A DNA stretch of 64,000 nt from Daldinia sp. FL1419 (GCA_025201765.1 MU623406.1:62001-126000); one strand, 5' to 3'; positions 44,788-57,211 are shown, counted from the stretch's first letter. A program made the numbers and translations. The notes: generated by a model not told the origin, from the sequence alone.

Positions 44788-45677
44788 ACAACTTGATATA
44801 CCGGGATTCTTGCTAGAAATATTGAATGCTAATTCATAGTAGAAGAGACAAATGATCCAAATAAGATCAAATTAGGCAGGTGAATCCTTTTTCTATAAGA
44901 ATAATCTGATCTTATGGGACGAGTTGGGCTCATGTAACGTTGTTCCTTACGGCTAAAACTTGGTCCCTTGGCGTGGAATTCTTTTTTTTTTTTTTTTTTT
45001 GGTGGTGGTGGTTTTCTTAATGGAAAAGGGGTCCGTGTCTGGGGTTTATGAGAATGGCTTAGCGAGATCTATACACGATTCTAGCAGGGCTTCAGGCACC
45101 GGTGCATCAAGATCTGGTTTCTGGCCCCCTTTAGAACCCTTAGAACCATTAGAAACCGCACCATTCACACGCGAGCGAGGCAAAAGATCCTGGCTTACGC
45201 AGGATCCTTTAAATCCTCATTGGATGGTAGGCCTAACGTGGCTTCGACGATGCATTTCTATTCACTTTTCCTTCCCATTGCGGCATCGCCCGTCTCTGCA
45301 CCCCGTGATGGGCTTCGCTCGAATATTGTCCCTCTAGGGCCAAGGCGTGTTTCTTGTTTATTGGTGCAGATGGTCCCCTCGTGGCGTTTCAACTCGCCTG
45401 AAAAACCACCCTCGCTGGGAATTCGTCCCATTGTTCCATCAGGATGTCACGAAAGCTACCCCCGGGACCACCAAAATAGCTGAACAAAGGCCAAGCTACA
45501 TAGCTTTCTACGTAGTAAATGCTCCCTCGCTTTCGTGAGGAGCTCTTAGAAGGACCGAGTAATGCCGAAAGGGTGAGCTTTATAAATACTAGCTATCGTG
45601 ACCTTTGTGAAAATGAAGCGAGTCTGTAGAGATACGCCTAATCGTTGCAGCCTAATTAGCTTTTATCAACCATCGTC

Positions 45678-46800
45678 ATGAAGAACTTTCTCCTTCTATT
45701 CGGTGCCGGCCTGGTTGCTGGCCTCCCTTCTAACAATGCTGCCCGGGCCGCGACCGAATTTCCGACCCTTGGTCTAACCAACCTGACCAAGATCGACATG
45801 GCCAATGGCAGCGGCCTTCAAGGGCGGCGTTTGGCTGGCCCGTTCATGGGTGTCGATTTCCCCGACCCAAGTATCATCTGGGGCGATGGTTCGTGGAAGG
45901 CATATGGAACTTCGTCCAACGGAAAGAAGATCCCCGTCGCCACATCATCCGATACTTGGTCCTGGACTCTGACCGGCAACGATGCTCTACCGAACCCCGG
46001 ATCTTGGGTTGACCCTAATGACCAGGGCATATGGGCTCCTGATGTAAATAAGAACGTAGGTTCTCTTAGCTACCTTGTAGTATCATATAAAGCGTCTTGA
46101 AAGCTTAAACTAACGCTACGTCTAGGATGCCGGTGTATATGTCATGTACTACACTGCTCACCAAAGGGGTGGTAACCACTGTATCGGCGCTGCTACCTCA
46201 AACTCGGCATTGGGGCCCTTTACGCCCCAAGACCAGCCGTTGATCTGCGACGGCGCTAACGGGGGTGTGATCGATGCGTCCGGTTACGACGACGGTGCCA
46301 ACCGATGGATCCTATGGAAGGTTGACGGAAACAGCCTCGGTGGCGCGACGACATGCCAAGGCGGTACACCGTCTGGCGATTACCGATCAACACCGATTAA
46401 GATCCAGCGCGTGGCACGAGACGCCCTAACGCTCCTCGACAGTCCGAAGACCATCTTGGACAACGAGGGTGCTTCCAACAACGGTGTTGTCGAGGCTCCT
46501 GCTCTGTACAAGATCGCCGACGGCAACTACGTCTTGTTCTACAGCGCCCACTGCTACTCGAGCGACGACTACGACGTCGAATACGCCTTTTCCAGCACCA
46601 TTGACGGTAGCTATACCAACCGTGGTATCCTCATCCGCACCGTTGATAACCGTGGCGTCTATGGTCCAGGTGGTCTTGACATCGATCCCAACGGTAGGAA
46701 CGTCGTGTTCCACGGTCGCCTGAACCCCAACCAGGGGAATGCTGCCCGCGAGCTCTACAGCGCTGAGCTGACCATCAACGGCCGATCGATTGGTCTGTAG
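45678..46800 (+). CDS. Secreted glycoside hydrolase family 43
   Basis: Secreted five-bladed beta-propeller hydrolase of 350 aa, probably an arabinofuranosidase or arabinan/xylan-side-chain enzyme for plant cell-wall breakdown. Exons 45678-46055 and 46126-46800; the intron (70 nt) is GTAGGT...ACTAAC...TCTAG. The signal peptide is MKNFLLLFGAGLVAGLPS. GH43 residues are visible. GVDFPDPSII (about 58-67) supplies the general base Asp. IWAPDV is a conserved second-blade motif. IDASGYDD carries the pKa-modulating Asp. EAPALYK supplies the acid Glu. A TATA-like box lies about 90 bases upstream of the ATG, as expected for an inducible gene. The subfamily and exact substrate cannot be fixed by eye. It converges with the MFS gene on the other strand. 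Confidence 0.9.
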
Positions 46801-47226
46801 AACACCCGATCCGTCGAGCCAAGCTATAAGGTTTGGTTTTGTTAGCAAAGATGCATCCTTAACGACGTAACGGCCACTTAAATGGCGGACTCACCTGTTG
46901 CCGGATAGGTGGTCCGCCGTGTGCATATTGATATCGGCACTTTTGTATATACCTACTTCTTTCGTTGTCTTGCATTTGTGTAGCGTTCTCGTTCTACATA
47001 TCAGATTGTTATATAGTAAGAATTCATGTAAATAGTATAAAATCGAATGTCTATAGCATCTAACCATTACATTACTTGCGTTTTGACTATATATTAATGC
47101 TTGTGGAATCATTCGGAGAACTTGGATTATGCCTGGGGATATTAAATAAAGGAACAACAGAATGACACTGTATCGCGACCTAGGGTATACTCTCTCATCG
47201 AACCACCATTTACTTTGCCTTGACAT
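46801..47226. other. Convergent 3' regions
   Basis: AT-rich shared 3' flank of the GH43 (plus) and MFS (minus) genes; no gene seen. Confidence 0.55.
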
Positions 47227-49311
47227 CTACAGGGAGTGCAACTTGGAATCCTTAGTCAAGCGGCGGAATTGCTTACCCCAGGGGATGAAGACGACCATGC
47301 CAAGGATCGAAAAGCCGCATGTGAGTGCCATCAGCAATAGTACGGGAGGAATAAAGCCGGATCGCGCTGCCCAATCGTTAAAGTAGAAGATCATACCGAA
47401 CTATGAATTCGTTAGACCGATTAATACAAGGGAGGCAGGATCTAGATGTGGTCACTTACACCGAATGTATTCTTCACGATCGTAGCAGCGATCATAATCT
47501 CTCCAGGAAGTGTCTTGTACTATATGTGACATGTTAGCTGCATCTTTCAGCTGGGCTTACGAAAAGCACAACTCGTCACTAATAACCCGGATTCACGATA
47601 TACGGATAGAAAGCAAGGGACGTTAAAATACGACGTGCTTACCGAATCCACCGCATATGCGATGGCAATGGCGGGAAGCCCCACGACCTGCAGTCCGACG
47701 AGCAGGTACCCAACCACAACGATGACCTCCCACGCCCATGCACGCTGGTACCCCACCGCCGTGACCACCATACCCACGAGGTTAGCGCAGACGTACGGTA
47801 CCATCGCCGGCAGCCTCATCTCAGCCTCCAGCACGCCTCCATTGGCTCTAGCGCGCCGAAGCGCGATCCAATCGGAGAGAGGTCCGGCTGTGACCAACGC
47901 GATGATGGCACCCACCACGAACGCAAAGTTCACGTAACCGATTTGGTCCGGGGTGAATAGGTACGGTGGTGCGCCGAAGACTTGCGTCTGGGTTAGGTTT
48001 AGGGCTAATAGCGAGTTGGCCGCGAAGCCCATGGATAAAGAAGCCCAGAGCACGATCGGATAGCAGAACAGGATTTTGATTGGAGAGATGACGTCCCGGG
48101 CTAACACAGTACCGAGGCTCTGGCTATGAGACTCGTGGCCGTGGCCGTAACGCAGTCGTTTCCGGAGGGGTAGAAGGGAGAATTGCGCCCAGGAAGGTCG
48201 GCCGAAGGCGCTATGGTCGGAAGCTGTGAGGGCGAAGGGCTGGACGTGTGCCTCGGAGCTAGAGCTGGAAACCATTCCATCGTTGGGTTTGCTTGTCGCT
48301 GCTGTCCTTGCCGAGACCCTGATTCCCGCGACCGGAGCGCTGCGCGGTACTGGCCGGTCGTATTTGGTTTCCGGGTGGGCGACCAGGAGGAAGATAAAAC
48401 TTGCCTGTAGATGTATTAGAAATTCGCACGTCCTCACGTGGCAGAAAGGATAGAGGGGAACTTACACCCTGCAATATAGTGCAGACCCAGAACTTTTCAA
48501 AATCGGTTAGTTGAAGCTGGAAGATATAGGGATAGGGGTTGCACTTACAAACCACCTCCAAGAGATCTGTGATGCGATAGCGCCCGAGATGATAGGTCCG
48601 ATGAAAAGACCCATGAAATATGCCCAACTAGACGTATAATCGTAAGCATAAGCATCCTCTCCTCCTCCTAACGCTTTGCCATTACTACCACTCACAAGTA
48701 TAACGCCATACTACTCCCCCTCTGATGCTGAAACAGCAAATCCGCCACAACCATCGGCATAATACTCTCATTCGCCGCAGCCCCTAGTCCGGAGATAACA
48801 CGAGCGCCCAAAAAGCTCGGGTAGCTAGTAACAACGGCCTGCCAGATGTTGGCCAGGATGCAGATACTTCCACAGACCAGAACAACAGGCCGGCGTCCGA
48901 ACACATTCGCAGCAGGCACGATCAGGAAGTTGGCGTAGCCGAGAGTGATCGCTGCCGCACCGAACAGCATGTTGACCTCGGGCAGCGTCTTCTGGAACTC
49001 GGCTTCGAAGATGAGCGTCATGGGCGCGATGGCCATGGGCGTGAGGATGCTCACGAAGACGAAGACGAACTGGTTGAAGATCAGGACGGATTTCCACGTT
49101 GGGGTCCAGTTCTGTCGGCGGTGTTAGCGGGGGGTATCTCTTATAATGGCAGGAAAAAGGGGTATGGGTTGGGACTTACTAGGGGGTCGTCTGAGCTTGA
49201 CGTTGGTTGTGGGATCAGTACGACTTCGCTGTCGCTTGCATCGGCGCCATCTTGATCCGTGAAGATGATATCGGTGCCGGGGATGATGTCAGGCTTCTCG
49301 CGTTGGGACAT
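47227..49311 (-). CDS. MFS transporter with seven exons
   Basis: Major facilitator transporter of 549 aa, plasma membrane, substrate unknown. Exons on the minus strand: 49311-49180, 49111-48696, 48627-48549, 48492-48466, 48404-47643, 47519-47460 and 47400-47227. All introns are GT-AG and frames close exactly. The N-terminus is hydrophilic (TDIIFTDQDGADASDSE), then NWTPTWKSVLIFNQ leads into helix 1. NVFGRRPVVLV is the loop 2-3 'GRR' motif, FLGARVISGLGAAANESIMP is helix 4, and SWRWFFWVCTILQGASFIFL, assembled across three exons, is helix 6. KTLPGEIMIAATIVKNTFG|F is helix 11. The central loop is Ser/His-rich. Exon 4 has only 27 nt. The pattern (NWT...W, ETKYDRP after helix 6) fits the fungal DHA1-type group. 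Confidence 0.87.
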
Positions 49312-50311
49312 GGTGCCTATGCTGCACTCGCGTTAAGATATAATAGATAGGTAACACTTGAAAAAATAGATCAAGTACTTGGTTGAGTGATACTAAACCG
49401 GTAGACGCCTCCATTTACGAGCAAGGCGGGCGAGAAAGCCCATATTATCCATTTCCATCACCCCCATTGTGCCCATATCTCAACGAGAAGCTCAGCTCAG
49501 CTCCTATACCTTAGAGTTGCGCTTTAGTTTCACGGTAAGCCTATTGTCTATCCTTACAGCCGAAGCTGGATGCCACATTTCTAAACCTCCCATAGGACGC
49601 ATGGGTTCGATCCTAAATTTGCATATCCGGACTTTCCCATATCGGAACGAAGTCTCGATGCTCGTGGGAGCTTGCATGCGCTATTGGGCTATAGGGAAGC
49701 CACATCGACTACAGGCCGGGATATTGAAGCGTAGGGATTTCGATGCGGCACAGTAGCGTATAGCGTTGAACACGACGGTGTATAAGTGCGGGTGGCGTTG
49801 TACGTCGAGGACCGGATGTCCGGACGGCGAGTTGCAGCCTTAAGTTCTGGCGTGCTGGTAAACATGAAGGGCTTCCCTCCAACCATAATCTTGCATCCTT
49901 ATAGCTTCTTATGGTCTATATCGCAGCATCTTACCTAGAATTACTATTCAACAGTTTAATTTTGTTCGTCACCAGATTATCTTGGATCTCATAAGTTGAA
50001 TTGCTACGTTAGCAACAATCGTGTAGCAAGTTTTGGTCAGGAGTGACGCTTTAGCTCGAGAAAACGCCACTCAGCATATGCTACTCATCTCCAGGTCAAG
50101 ATGCAAAGTTCAAGATGCACATTTGACACACCACAAGCTCCAGCTGGCTTGAGGGTGTAGTAATAGAACCCTATATAGGGGGCACCCGAAGGATTATGAT
50201 CAGGATCTATCCATATTATCCTTCTATTAGTCGCCTCACCGATACTCCAAACTGAGAGCTTGAAATGCCCAACTAAGTTCCTCATCCTTCTATCCTCTTC
50301 TCCCCCTCCCA
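49312..50311. other. Intergenic, MFS promoter side
   Basis: No gene supported; a 95-codon plus-strand frame at 49469-49756 has no similarity. It holds the MFS promoter and the 3' flank of the hydroxyacid dehydrogenase. Confidence 0.5.
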
Positions 50312-51554
50312 TCAATAATGCAGTTTGCGATTAACCACGTTGATGAGTGGCTCTCCAGTAGCCAACTTCTCGAGATTAAGCTCCAGAATATCCAACAACC
50401 TATCCAATAGGTGATCCGTCTTCCAGCTCACATGAGGGGTGATTAGAAGGTTCGGGGCCCGCCACAGAGGGTGATCGTTGGGGAGGGGTTCCGGGTCCGT
50501 AACGTCTAGCGCCGCGCCGCGAATCTGACCTGTCTCTAACGCCTTAAGGAGCGCCTCTTGATCAATGAGGCCACCCCTCGCAATGTTCGCTACGAAAGTC
50601 TTGCGCCCACTGAGGATTTCAAATTGCCTATCAGAGATGATGTGTCGCGTTTCTGGTGTCAACGGCACGCTGATTACTAGCAAATCGAGGCGCTGGGAAA
50701 GGAAGTTGTTCACCTCCTCCTTGGTCGTACCGTGGAACCATTTTGCCGGTAGGACACCGTCGGCGTCACCGGTACCTGGGACGCAATAGCTATCGTCCTT
50801 GCGTGACTCCGGGGTAGGTCTCTCGCTGCGCGTATACGCGTAGACCTCCATGCCTAAGACACTGGCCAAGCGCGCACATTGTCTGCCAATTGCGCCATAC
50901 CCTAGAATACCTCTGCGACAAAGTTAGTGTTGTTACTTCAAACAATTAACGGTTATAAGTTAAACTCAATAAGCATACATTCGTAGACCCGTCGAATCCT
51001 GAATACGCGCCGCAAAAGGCGACTCCCAGGTTCCTGTCTTCATGTTCGATGTATAGTGTATGAATCTGTGTTGATGTGAAAGCCAAGCGCCAATAACCCA
51101 TTCCGCGATCTGCGGCCTGCGTGGGACGTTAGCGTATAGTTAACGCATGCTATGAGCATACACAGTGGAAATGATCACAAAAGTCGACTTACGCATGAAT
51201 CCCGTTCGAGGTACAAAACTTGACTGTCTCATTCTGATACGTAGGATGGCTCGGCCACTTATCCACGCCGGCCGAAGTAACCTGGACGAAGCGGACGTTG
51301 GGTATCAGCTCGACCGGAGGAGGCATGAATGTGGACAGCAGGGTAACGCCGTTCCATAGCTCCGGGTCGATATCCGTGGCCTTTACGACCGAATGATCCG
51401 GGTTTATCGCGCCAGTCCATCGCACCCGAAGACCCTTAAAGCGACTGGTTATTTTCTCTATCCAGTCCTTTCTCTCCGGGAAGGGGAAGAAAACTAGTAG
51501 AACATCGTTGCTCAAGGCCTCGTTGCCCGCTACTATTTCTTCGCTCGTAGACAT
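50312..51554 (-). CDS. D-isomer-specific 2-hydroxyacid dehydrogenase
   Basis: NAD(P)-dependent D-2-hydroxyacid/2-oxoacid oxidoreductase of 366 aa, probably cytosolic. Exons 51554-51193, 51116-50979 and 50912-50312; donors are GTAAGT and GTATGC. The Rossmann motif GILGYGAIGR begins right at exon 3. The catalytic Arg is in NIARGGLIDQEAL, the Glu in DVTDPEPLPNDHPLW and the His in LLITPHVSW, so the active site is complete. Exons 1-2 form the flavodoxin-like substrate domain ending IAEWVIGAWL. An upstream in-frame TTG is not a credible start; ATG 51554 is used. The substrate could be glyoxylate, hydroxypyruvate or a branched 2-oxoacid. No neighbouring gene points to a pathway. Confidence 0.92.
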
Positions 51555-52334
51555 GTCGCAAGGTCCGGACCCTGTAGCACCCTGTGGAAGATGGCGCTTG
51601 AGATGACGTGCTCTATAGATGAACTGGTCACGCTCCGGTAACAAGGATAAATAATAAAACTTATACCAAACTCTATCTTTATTGAGTTTATAAAATAACC
51701 CCCTTTTCTCATGTAAGAGCCAGACGTTCAGGTATTATAGCGGAAAAGAGTTTAACGATTGAGAGTAACACGAGCCTCAAAATTGATTGATAATAGATAT
51801 GCGCTTCGAAATTACTGCTTCAGCTAGATCCATTATCGATGTAACCTAGGGGATAGCCTTCAATGATTATTCGCCTATCAGCTATCGAAATAACTAACAG
51901 TTCGCAGCATGCATCCTTTTACAACGTCGCTCACGTTATGCTGCAAGGGACGAGCTTGACGGACCCCACCAGGAGATCGAGTGGAAGTGGGTAAAACCGA
52001 GCGTCATTGTGAGTTAGCATGGCGTAATATCGTTAAGTCCGATCAGAGACGTTCCATGCAGGCCTCACCTATGGGCACACTACGATTTTATAAAAATCTC
52101 TAGAGTCTGAACGGGTTCAGAGCATACATCTAAGATGATGCTCTTGGATTTAGTGCTGCTAGGAAATCACCCAGGATAGGGCTAATACAAGTAAACGAGC
52201 AATGTAAACATGCTAACATAGATGTTATGATAGAAGCACAAAGCTTTTCAAGCCGTCTAATTCTATCCGTATAGCCGACCTAAGTAACGCCGATGCTTTT
52301 TGATACAGTTCAAAAACAAACATGTAACCCACAA
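51555..52334. other. Intergenic spacer
   Basis: Promoter of the hydroxyacid dehydrogenase and 3' flank of the Lsh/Irc5 gene, both minus strand. No gene or repeat recognised. Confidence 0.5.
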
Positions 52335-55217
52335 TTACTCTCCTTTCATCTGAGTAATACCATCCGCCGCGGTTTCGACAACTTGGAAACCAGCGGCGTT
52401 ACCGGCGCCTCTAGCTGCGCGGTCGAAAGCCTCATCGCTCCTATAAAGCATGTTAGCGGGAACCTGACTTTAATGTTAAATCTTAGGCGCCAATAGGGAA
52501 CGTACCTATCACAAAGAGTATCGATGTCCTCGTCACTTAGGATTCGGTCACCGCCAGAATGCTGGTACACCTCGCCATCCTTCAATAAAAGGGCTTGGAG
52601 AGTCTCTTTATCTAGAGTCTCGGCGTTGTCGAGCTTTTGGCCCATGGTCCTAAATCCTCCCTTCTTAATTACAAGCTTCTCTAGCCTGCGCTTTGCGTCG
52701 GCGCTAAGGAGGAGCTCTTCTTCGACGGTTCCCTTCGTGGCTAGCCGGTATATGATGACCGGTCGGGTTTGACCGATTCGATGGCAGCGATCTTGCGCTT
52801 GCAAGTCTTGTTGCGGGTTCCAATCGCTGAGTTACATCCGTTAGCTAGTCCTCCGAATAACCTAGATACAAATAGCGACTTACCTATCGAAGAGTATCAC
52901 CGTATCTGCGCTCGCAAGATTAATCCCCTGGCCACCCGCCCTAGTCGATAATAAGAAGATCCTGAAATCCGGATCTTCATTAAACTCTTTAATCTGCTTT
53001 CTTCTTTCTTCTTGGGAAACACCGCCGTCAATGCGACATACGTTCCACTTGCGTAATTCTGCACAATAATCGTGAAGTATATCTAACTGTGTTTTGAACT
53101 GAGAAAATATGAGAACCTTGTGTCCACGTTCAAACAATTCCGGAAGTAACCTATCCAGAAGAAGCATCTTCCCCGAAGCTGTCACGATACTCTCGTCAAC
53201 CGGAATATCATCGCCATACGTCCATGGACTGTAGAAATTGTGAGGACTATTGCACACAAGCCGCAACTGCATTATGGGATTGCCAAGTTTCTTGTCGGCA
53301 ATTTGAAGCTCTAAGTCACGTTAGAACAGTTACCTAAAATACGGCTTGGAGTTTTAACTGACTAGCAAGATCAAGCGTAGCCGCTCGCATAATTTCCTCT
53401 TCGTCTCGCGTATCTTCATCCGACTCGTCATCTTTGGCAGCGAGCTCAGCAGCTAGCTTTTCTTCGAACGCATCATCATCTAGCTTGTCGTCGTCAGAGT
53501 CATCTGGTGCCTTATACGAGGGGCGACCCTTACGCGGCCGTCCTCGGGTGCTTCTGGCTGGAGTAGATTGTCGACTTGATTTACTACTCTTCGGGGAAGA
53601 GGCTTCGCTTGTAGGCGCGACTTTTCGCTTGCTAGTCTCTTTAAGTTGTGGGGTGGGAGGACTATTCTTGGATGTGGTCTTCGATGTTGCTCCCCCTTTC
53701 TTACCCATCATCATGGCAAATGCATTGTTTGCCGTTGGAGATGGAGCCTGACTTACACGCGCATTGTTCGCGCGAGATGATTGACGGCTTGACCTCCCGG
53801 AACTGGTCGGGCTATTACTGGTCTCCGTCAATCGTTCGATCACCTTATTTTCCAAATAACTTCTCGTGTCTGTCTTTTTATCGCTGATTACATTATAAAG
53901 ATCCGTTTGTTCCTTCGTCATTGGTGCAAATAGTACGTATTCTCGCTTCTTCGGTAAGTAATTCGCCACGTCTGCCTTAATTCGACGAAGGAGTAAGGGC
54001 TGTAGAACTTTGTGTATTTTCGAAACGAGATCTTGATTTTTCTTATCTTCAATGAACTGCGTAGTCCCTTCTTCATCTTGTAGATCACTAAAATCAAACC
54101 ATACTTCGAATGCTTCCCAATCGAGGAAGGTTTCTGGCATTAAGAAATGAAGGAGTGACCATAATTCTTTAAGATTGTTCTGTAATGGTGTGCCCGTGAT
54201 TAGAAGTCGGGTCGCCGACTTGAATTGCTGTAGCTCTCGGAATAGTTTAGCATCGGCATTCTTCATGCGATGACCCTCGTCCTGTTATCTATTAGTGTCT
54301 GCGAACCGATGGAGAAATAGGTCCAATACTTACAACTACGATGAAAGCCCAGTCGATTTTAGAAAGACTTGCACGATCTCTAAGAACCATTTCGTAACTG
54401 GTACAAACTACGGGAAACCGCTGGGTTGGACGGCCCTTCTGGTAGTTTTTCATGATCTTATCACAAAAAATCTGCTGTCGTTCTTGAGGAGTACCGTGGT
54501 ATAAGACAAATGGTATCGTAGGAGTCCACTTGCGAAACTCATCCTGCCAGTTCGACAACGTACTTAACGGAGCAATAATTAGGTGCGGACCGAAATAGTT
54601 CTCTTGTTCTCTTAACAATGCGACTAGGGAAATCACTTGAATCGTTTTCCCTGACACCTAGTTAGATCATAAGGCGGGCCCGAGAGCAGTACAGACGAAT
54701 ACCAACCTAAACCCATCTCATCGGCTAATATTCCACTTAGACCTTGCAAGCATATCTCATACATCCATGTGAGACCTTCAAGCTGATAGTCACGCATAGT
54801 TCCTCCGCTCATTATTTTAGGTTGTTGCTTCAATTCGAGACCTGCATCAGCCAATGCTTGGTTATCGAAGTCGCGGCCAACACGACCAAGAGCTTTCGTC
54901 TTCTGGGTTAAAATATCGCTAAAGACTTTGCTCTTTCGGAGGAGCTCGTCTAGTTCCTTAGCTTTGCGAGCTTTCTCTTGGGGAGAAAGTTGGACCTTTC
55001 GTTTCCTCCGGGCAGCTAGACGCTTTGCTTCGGCTCTTGTATTCTCGGCTTTGGCCTTCTTTTCTTCTGTGAGCATCTGCTGCTCGGTAAAAGTTGAAGT
55101 GAGACCCATTTTGAAGCTGTCTTGCTCATCGGCAGGGGGTGGCGACGAAGGTACGCTGGTGGGTAAACGGGAGGAAGAGAGACTGGAATCGACGTCTGAG
55201 GACGAAGTTGAAGCCAT
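52335..55217 (-). CDS. IRC5: SNF2-family ATPase, Lsh/HELLS/Irc5 (Neurospora MUS-30) type
   Basis: Nuclear chromatin-remodelling ATPase of 866 aa. In this family it acts in genome stability and, in plants and animals, in DNA methylation and heterochromatin. Six exons: 55217-54707, 54650-54334, 54281-53363, 53310-52884, 52826-52506 and 52440-52335. All helicase motifs are present: I ILADEMGLG|KT (across intron 1), II DEGHR, III LLITGTPLQNN, IV HKVLIFSQF, V STRAGGQGINL and VI QAQDRCHRIGQ. Between the two lobes lies a ~150-residue Ser/Lys-rich insertion with an AT-hook (GRPRKGRP) and an acidic cluster. The N-terminus is a charged coiled coil. For intron 3 I chose GTCAGT at 53362, which gives DLAKLQIADKKLGNP; an alternative 34-nt intron would be too short. 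Confidence 0.9.
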
Positions 55218-55951
55218 TCTAGGAAAGGGGATAAAAGGCAATTAACTGGGTAGTGATGATAAATGACGATTACAAGTTGACAAGTTACGAGGGAGTGAAT
55301 TGTAGGAATTGGAGGACTCGGTATCACAAAAAGCAAAAATAAAAATAAAAAAATAAAAAAAATGTCTAAGCAGGCACCCGAGGAGAAAAGTGATGATTTC
55401 ACATTATTACGATTACCAATTTACTTAAACCCCCGGTATTAATGCTAGCGCGTCAGAGGCGCTGAGAAGCGACGCGAGCGGGTTGCGCTATCACGCGTAA
55501 AGTGCTGTGGGGCTTTCCCGGAAACGTTCCGTGACCGTGTGAAAGGATGGAAACTCTAGGAGGCACCTAAAGTTATCTAAGGTACCTGACTAAGACCCAT
55601 ATCTAGTGGATTATGCCTGCTATATTACGCACAGATCGTAGCACCCACAAAGTTTACTTAGGTACCTAGTTGCCTAGGTACAGCTTAGGTAAGGTAAGGT
55701 GCTCTCGCCACTATAAATTGTACCCCGGCCAAATGTATTTCTCCCCGGTGGAGTTTCTCCCGCCTTACTGGACACCCTTGACTAATTCTCAGCTACTATT
55801 CCAATTGTCGCAATTCCACCGCTTTCAACAACAAATCGCCATCTGCCAATATCACACGATTCGATCGCCCAAGCCGTCGCACCAATTAACATCTCCATAG
55901 CATCGCGAAATAATATTGTAAACACCCGGTCTACCGATATATATCATCAAG
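55218..55951. promoter_or_regulatory. Divergent promoter between Lsh/Irc5 and TFIIA gamma
   Basis: No gene supported. An A-rich leader lies next to the Lsh start. A dense group of TTAGGTACCTAG, GCCTAGGTAC and TTAGGTAAGGTAAGG words lies at about 55658-55702, roughly 250-290 bases upstream of the TFIIA gamma ATG. Confidence 0.6.
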
Positions 55952-56437
55952 ATGGCTGCGACCGGGCAGAACTTTTACGAACTGTATCGTCGAAGCAGGT
56001 ACGGCGTCATCTTCTAACCCGTATCCGTTTAGGTCTCTCGTTGACAATCTACGTTGCAGCGTCGGGACAGCTTTGACGGATACCCTCGACGATCTCATCA
56101 CCGAGCATCGGATAGATCCCCAACTCGCTATGAAGATCCTCGCCAACTTTGACCGCGCTATAACGGAAGTGCTGCAAGACAAGGTCAAGGCTCGTCTTAG
56201 CTTCAAGGTGAATAATAATTGCCCCCGCGCAACAGTTGTAATGGAACTAGATTGTTGACGGTCCAATTTTATGTGATTGTATAGGGTAGTCTAGATACCT
56301 ACCGATTTTGCGACGAAGTCTGGACCTTCCAGCTCAAGAACGTTACCTTCAAGATGGAGAATGGCGGACAGGTCGTTTCGGCAGATAAAGTCAAAATAGT
56401 GTCGTGCACTGCTAAACCAACCGGTAACGCCGCGTAA
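55952..56437 (+). CDS. TOA2: Transcription initiation factor IIA gamma subunit
   Basis: Small subunit of TFIIA, which stabilises TBP on the TATA box in the nucleus; 115 aa, normal length. Exons 55952-55998, 56060-56207 and 56285-56437. The N-terminal four-helix part reads FYELYRRSSVGTALTDTLDD, with LITEHRIDPQLAMKILANFD. The C-terminal beta-barrel part is YRFCDEVWTFQLKNVTFKM and VSADKVKIVSC. Splice joints fall at phases 2, 0 and close exactly. The first exon is only 47 nt, so single-frame gene finders would miss the start. It converges with the TMEM42-like gene. Confidence 0.95.
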
Positions 56438-57211
56438 ATCGATCGTTCCTGTCCCACGCAGTTCGTCTCCCGGCTTTGTTTCGTCACGAAAGACGGGCCA
56501 AGATGTAATCGGAAGCATATCATGAAAGCATTTTACGCATTGCTTTGAAGTTCGCGTCTTTATTTCATATTCCCCGAGGCAGAGCTGGTCATCCGATAGG
56601 TTATAATCAATTAGGCCAAGGGTTACTGTTATTTCTAATCCTTGGTAATAGGGTTGCGAGATCGATTGTCTTTAAACAAATCTGTATTCATAGGCGGCCC
56701 CAAAAAAAACACCATTACTGCGGCGGAAGAATTACGATACGATAAGGCGTGGGGTTTTCATATAGTTATGGCCTGTTTAGGGCAGTCACCAAGGGTTATT
56801 TGCATATGACGGCGTATTACGTACATGGGGGTTCTTAGGTGTTATGAGGAATGAGGCATACTAAATTGCATTATAATTCAGATCAAGTGCCAATGTGTTT
56901 AATAAAATATTAAAGCCACGAATCTGGTCCGTCTAATGCGTACCTAGTCAAGTTTTGAACTGTTTGCGGCTCTGATATTTAGGTAAAAAATATAGTAAAT
57001 GATGCTTGAACATTTCATCTTTATATCAATGAGAATATTAACGTAGATATCAAATCTATTTCTAACCATCTATGGAGTAGACTGACTTTCAACATATGAG
57101 GTTTTGGGTATCGGTCTCCAGGATCGTTAAGGAGACATGAGTAGAGTAAATTTATACTCTATCCTGCCAAATAGTAAGGTAAGCGCCCATTCCACACACA
57201 TACTGCCTGTA
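56438..57211. other. Convergent 3' regions
   Basis: AT-rich 3' flanks of TFIIA gamma and the TMEM42-like gene; no gene seen. Confidence 0.55.

Larger units (their letters stand above)
43883..45677. other. 1.8-kb intergenic region with small tandem repeats
   Basis: No gene supported; a 125-codon frame at 44960-45337 runs through a T-run and a GGT repeat and is not credible. Tandem repeats lie at 44085-44131 and 44723-44787. The last 120 bases hold the GH43 promoter, with a TTTATAAATA TATA-like box near 45579-45588. Confidence 0.5.

Noticed and set aside
44960..45337. A 125-codon plus-strand frame starting near a T-run
   Set aside because: Most of its N-terminus is translated homopolymer and GGT repeat, and no family is recognisable.
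53309..53342. Alternative 34-nt intron 3 in the Lsh/Irc5 gene (donor GTATTT)
   Set aside because: It is shorter than known functional fungal introns; GTCAGT at 53362 with acceptor at 53311 gives a normal 52-nt intron and a better joint.
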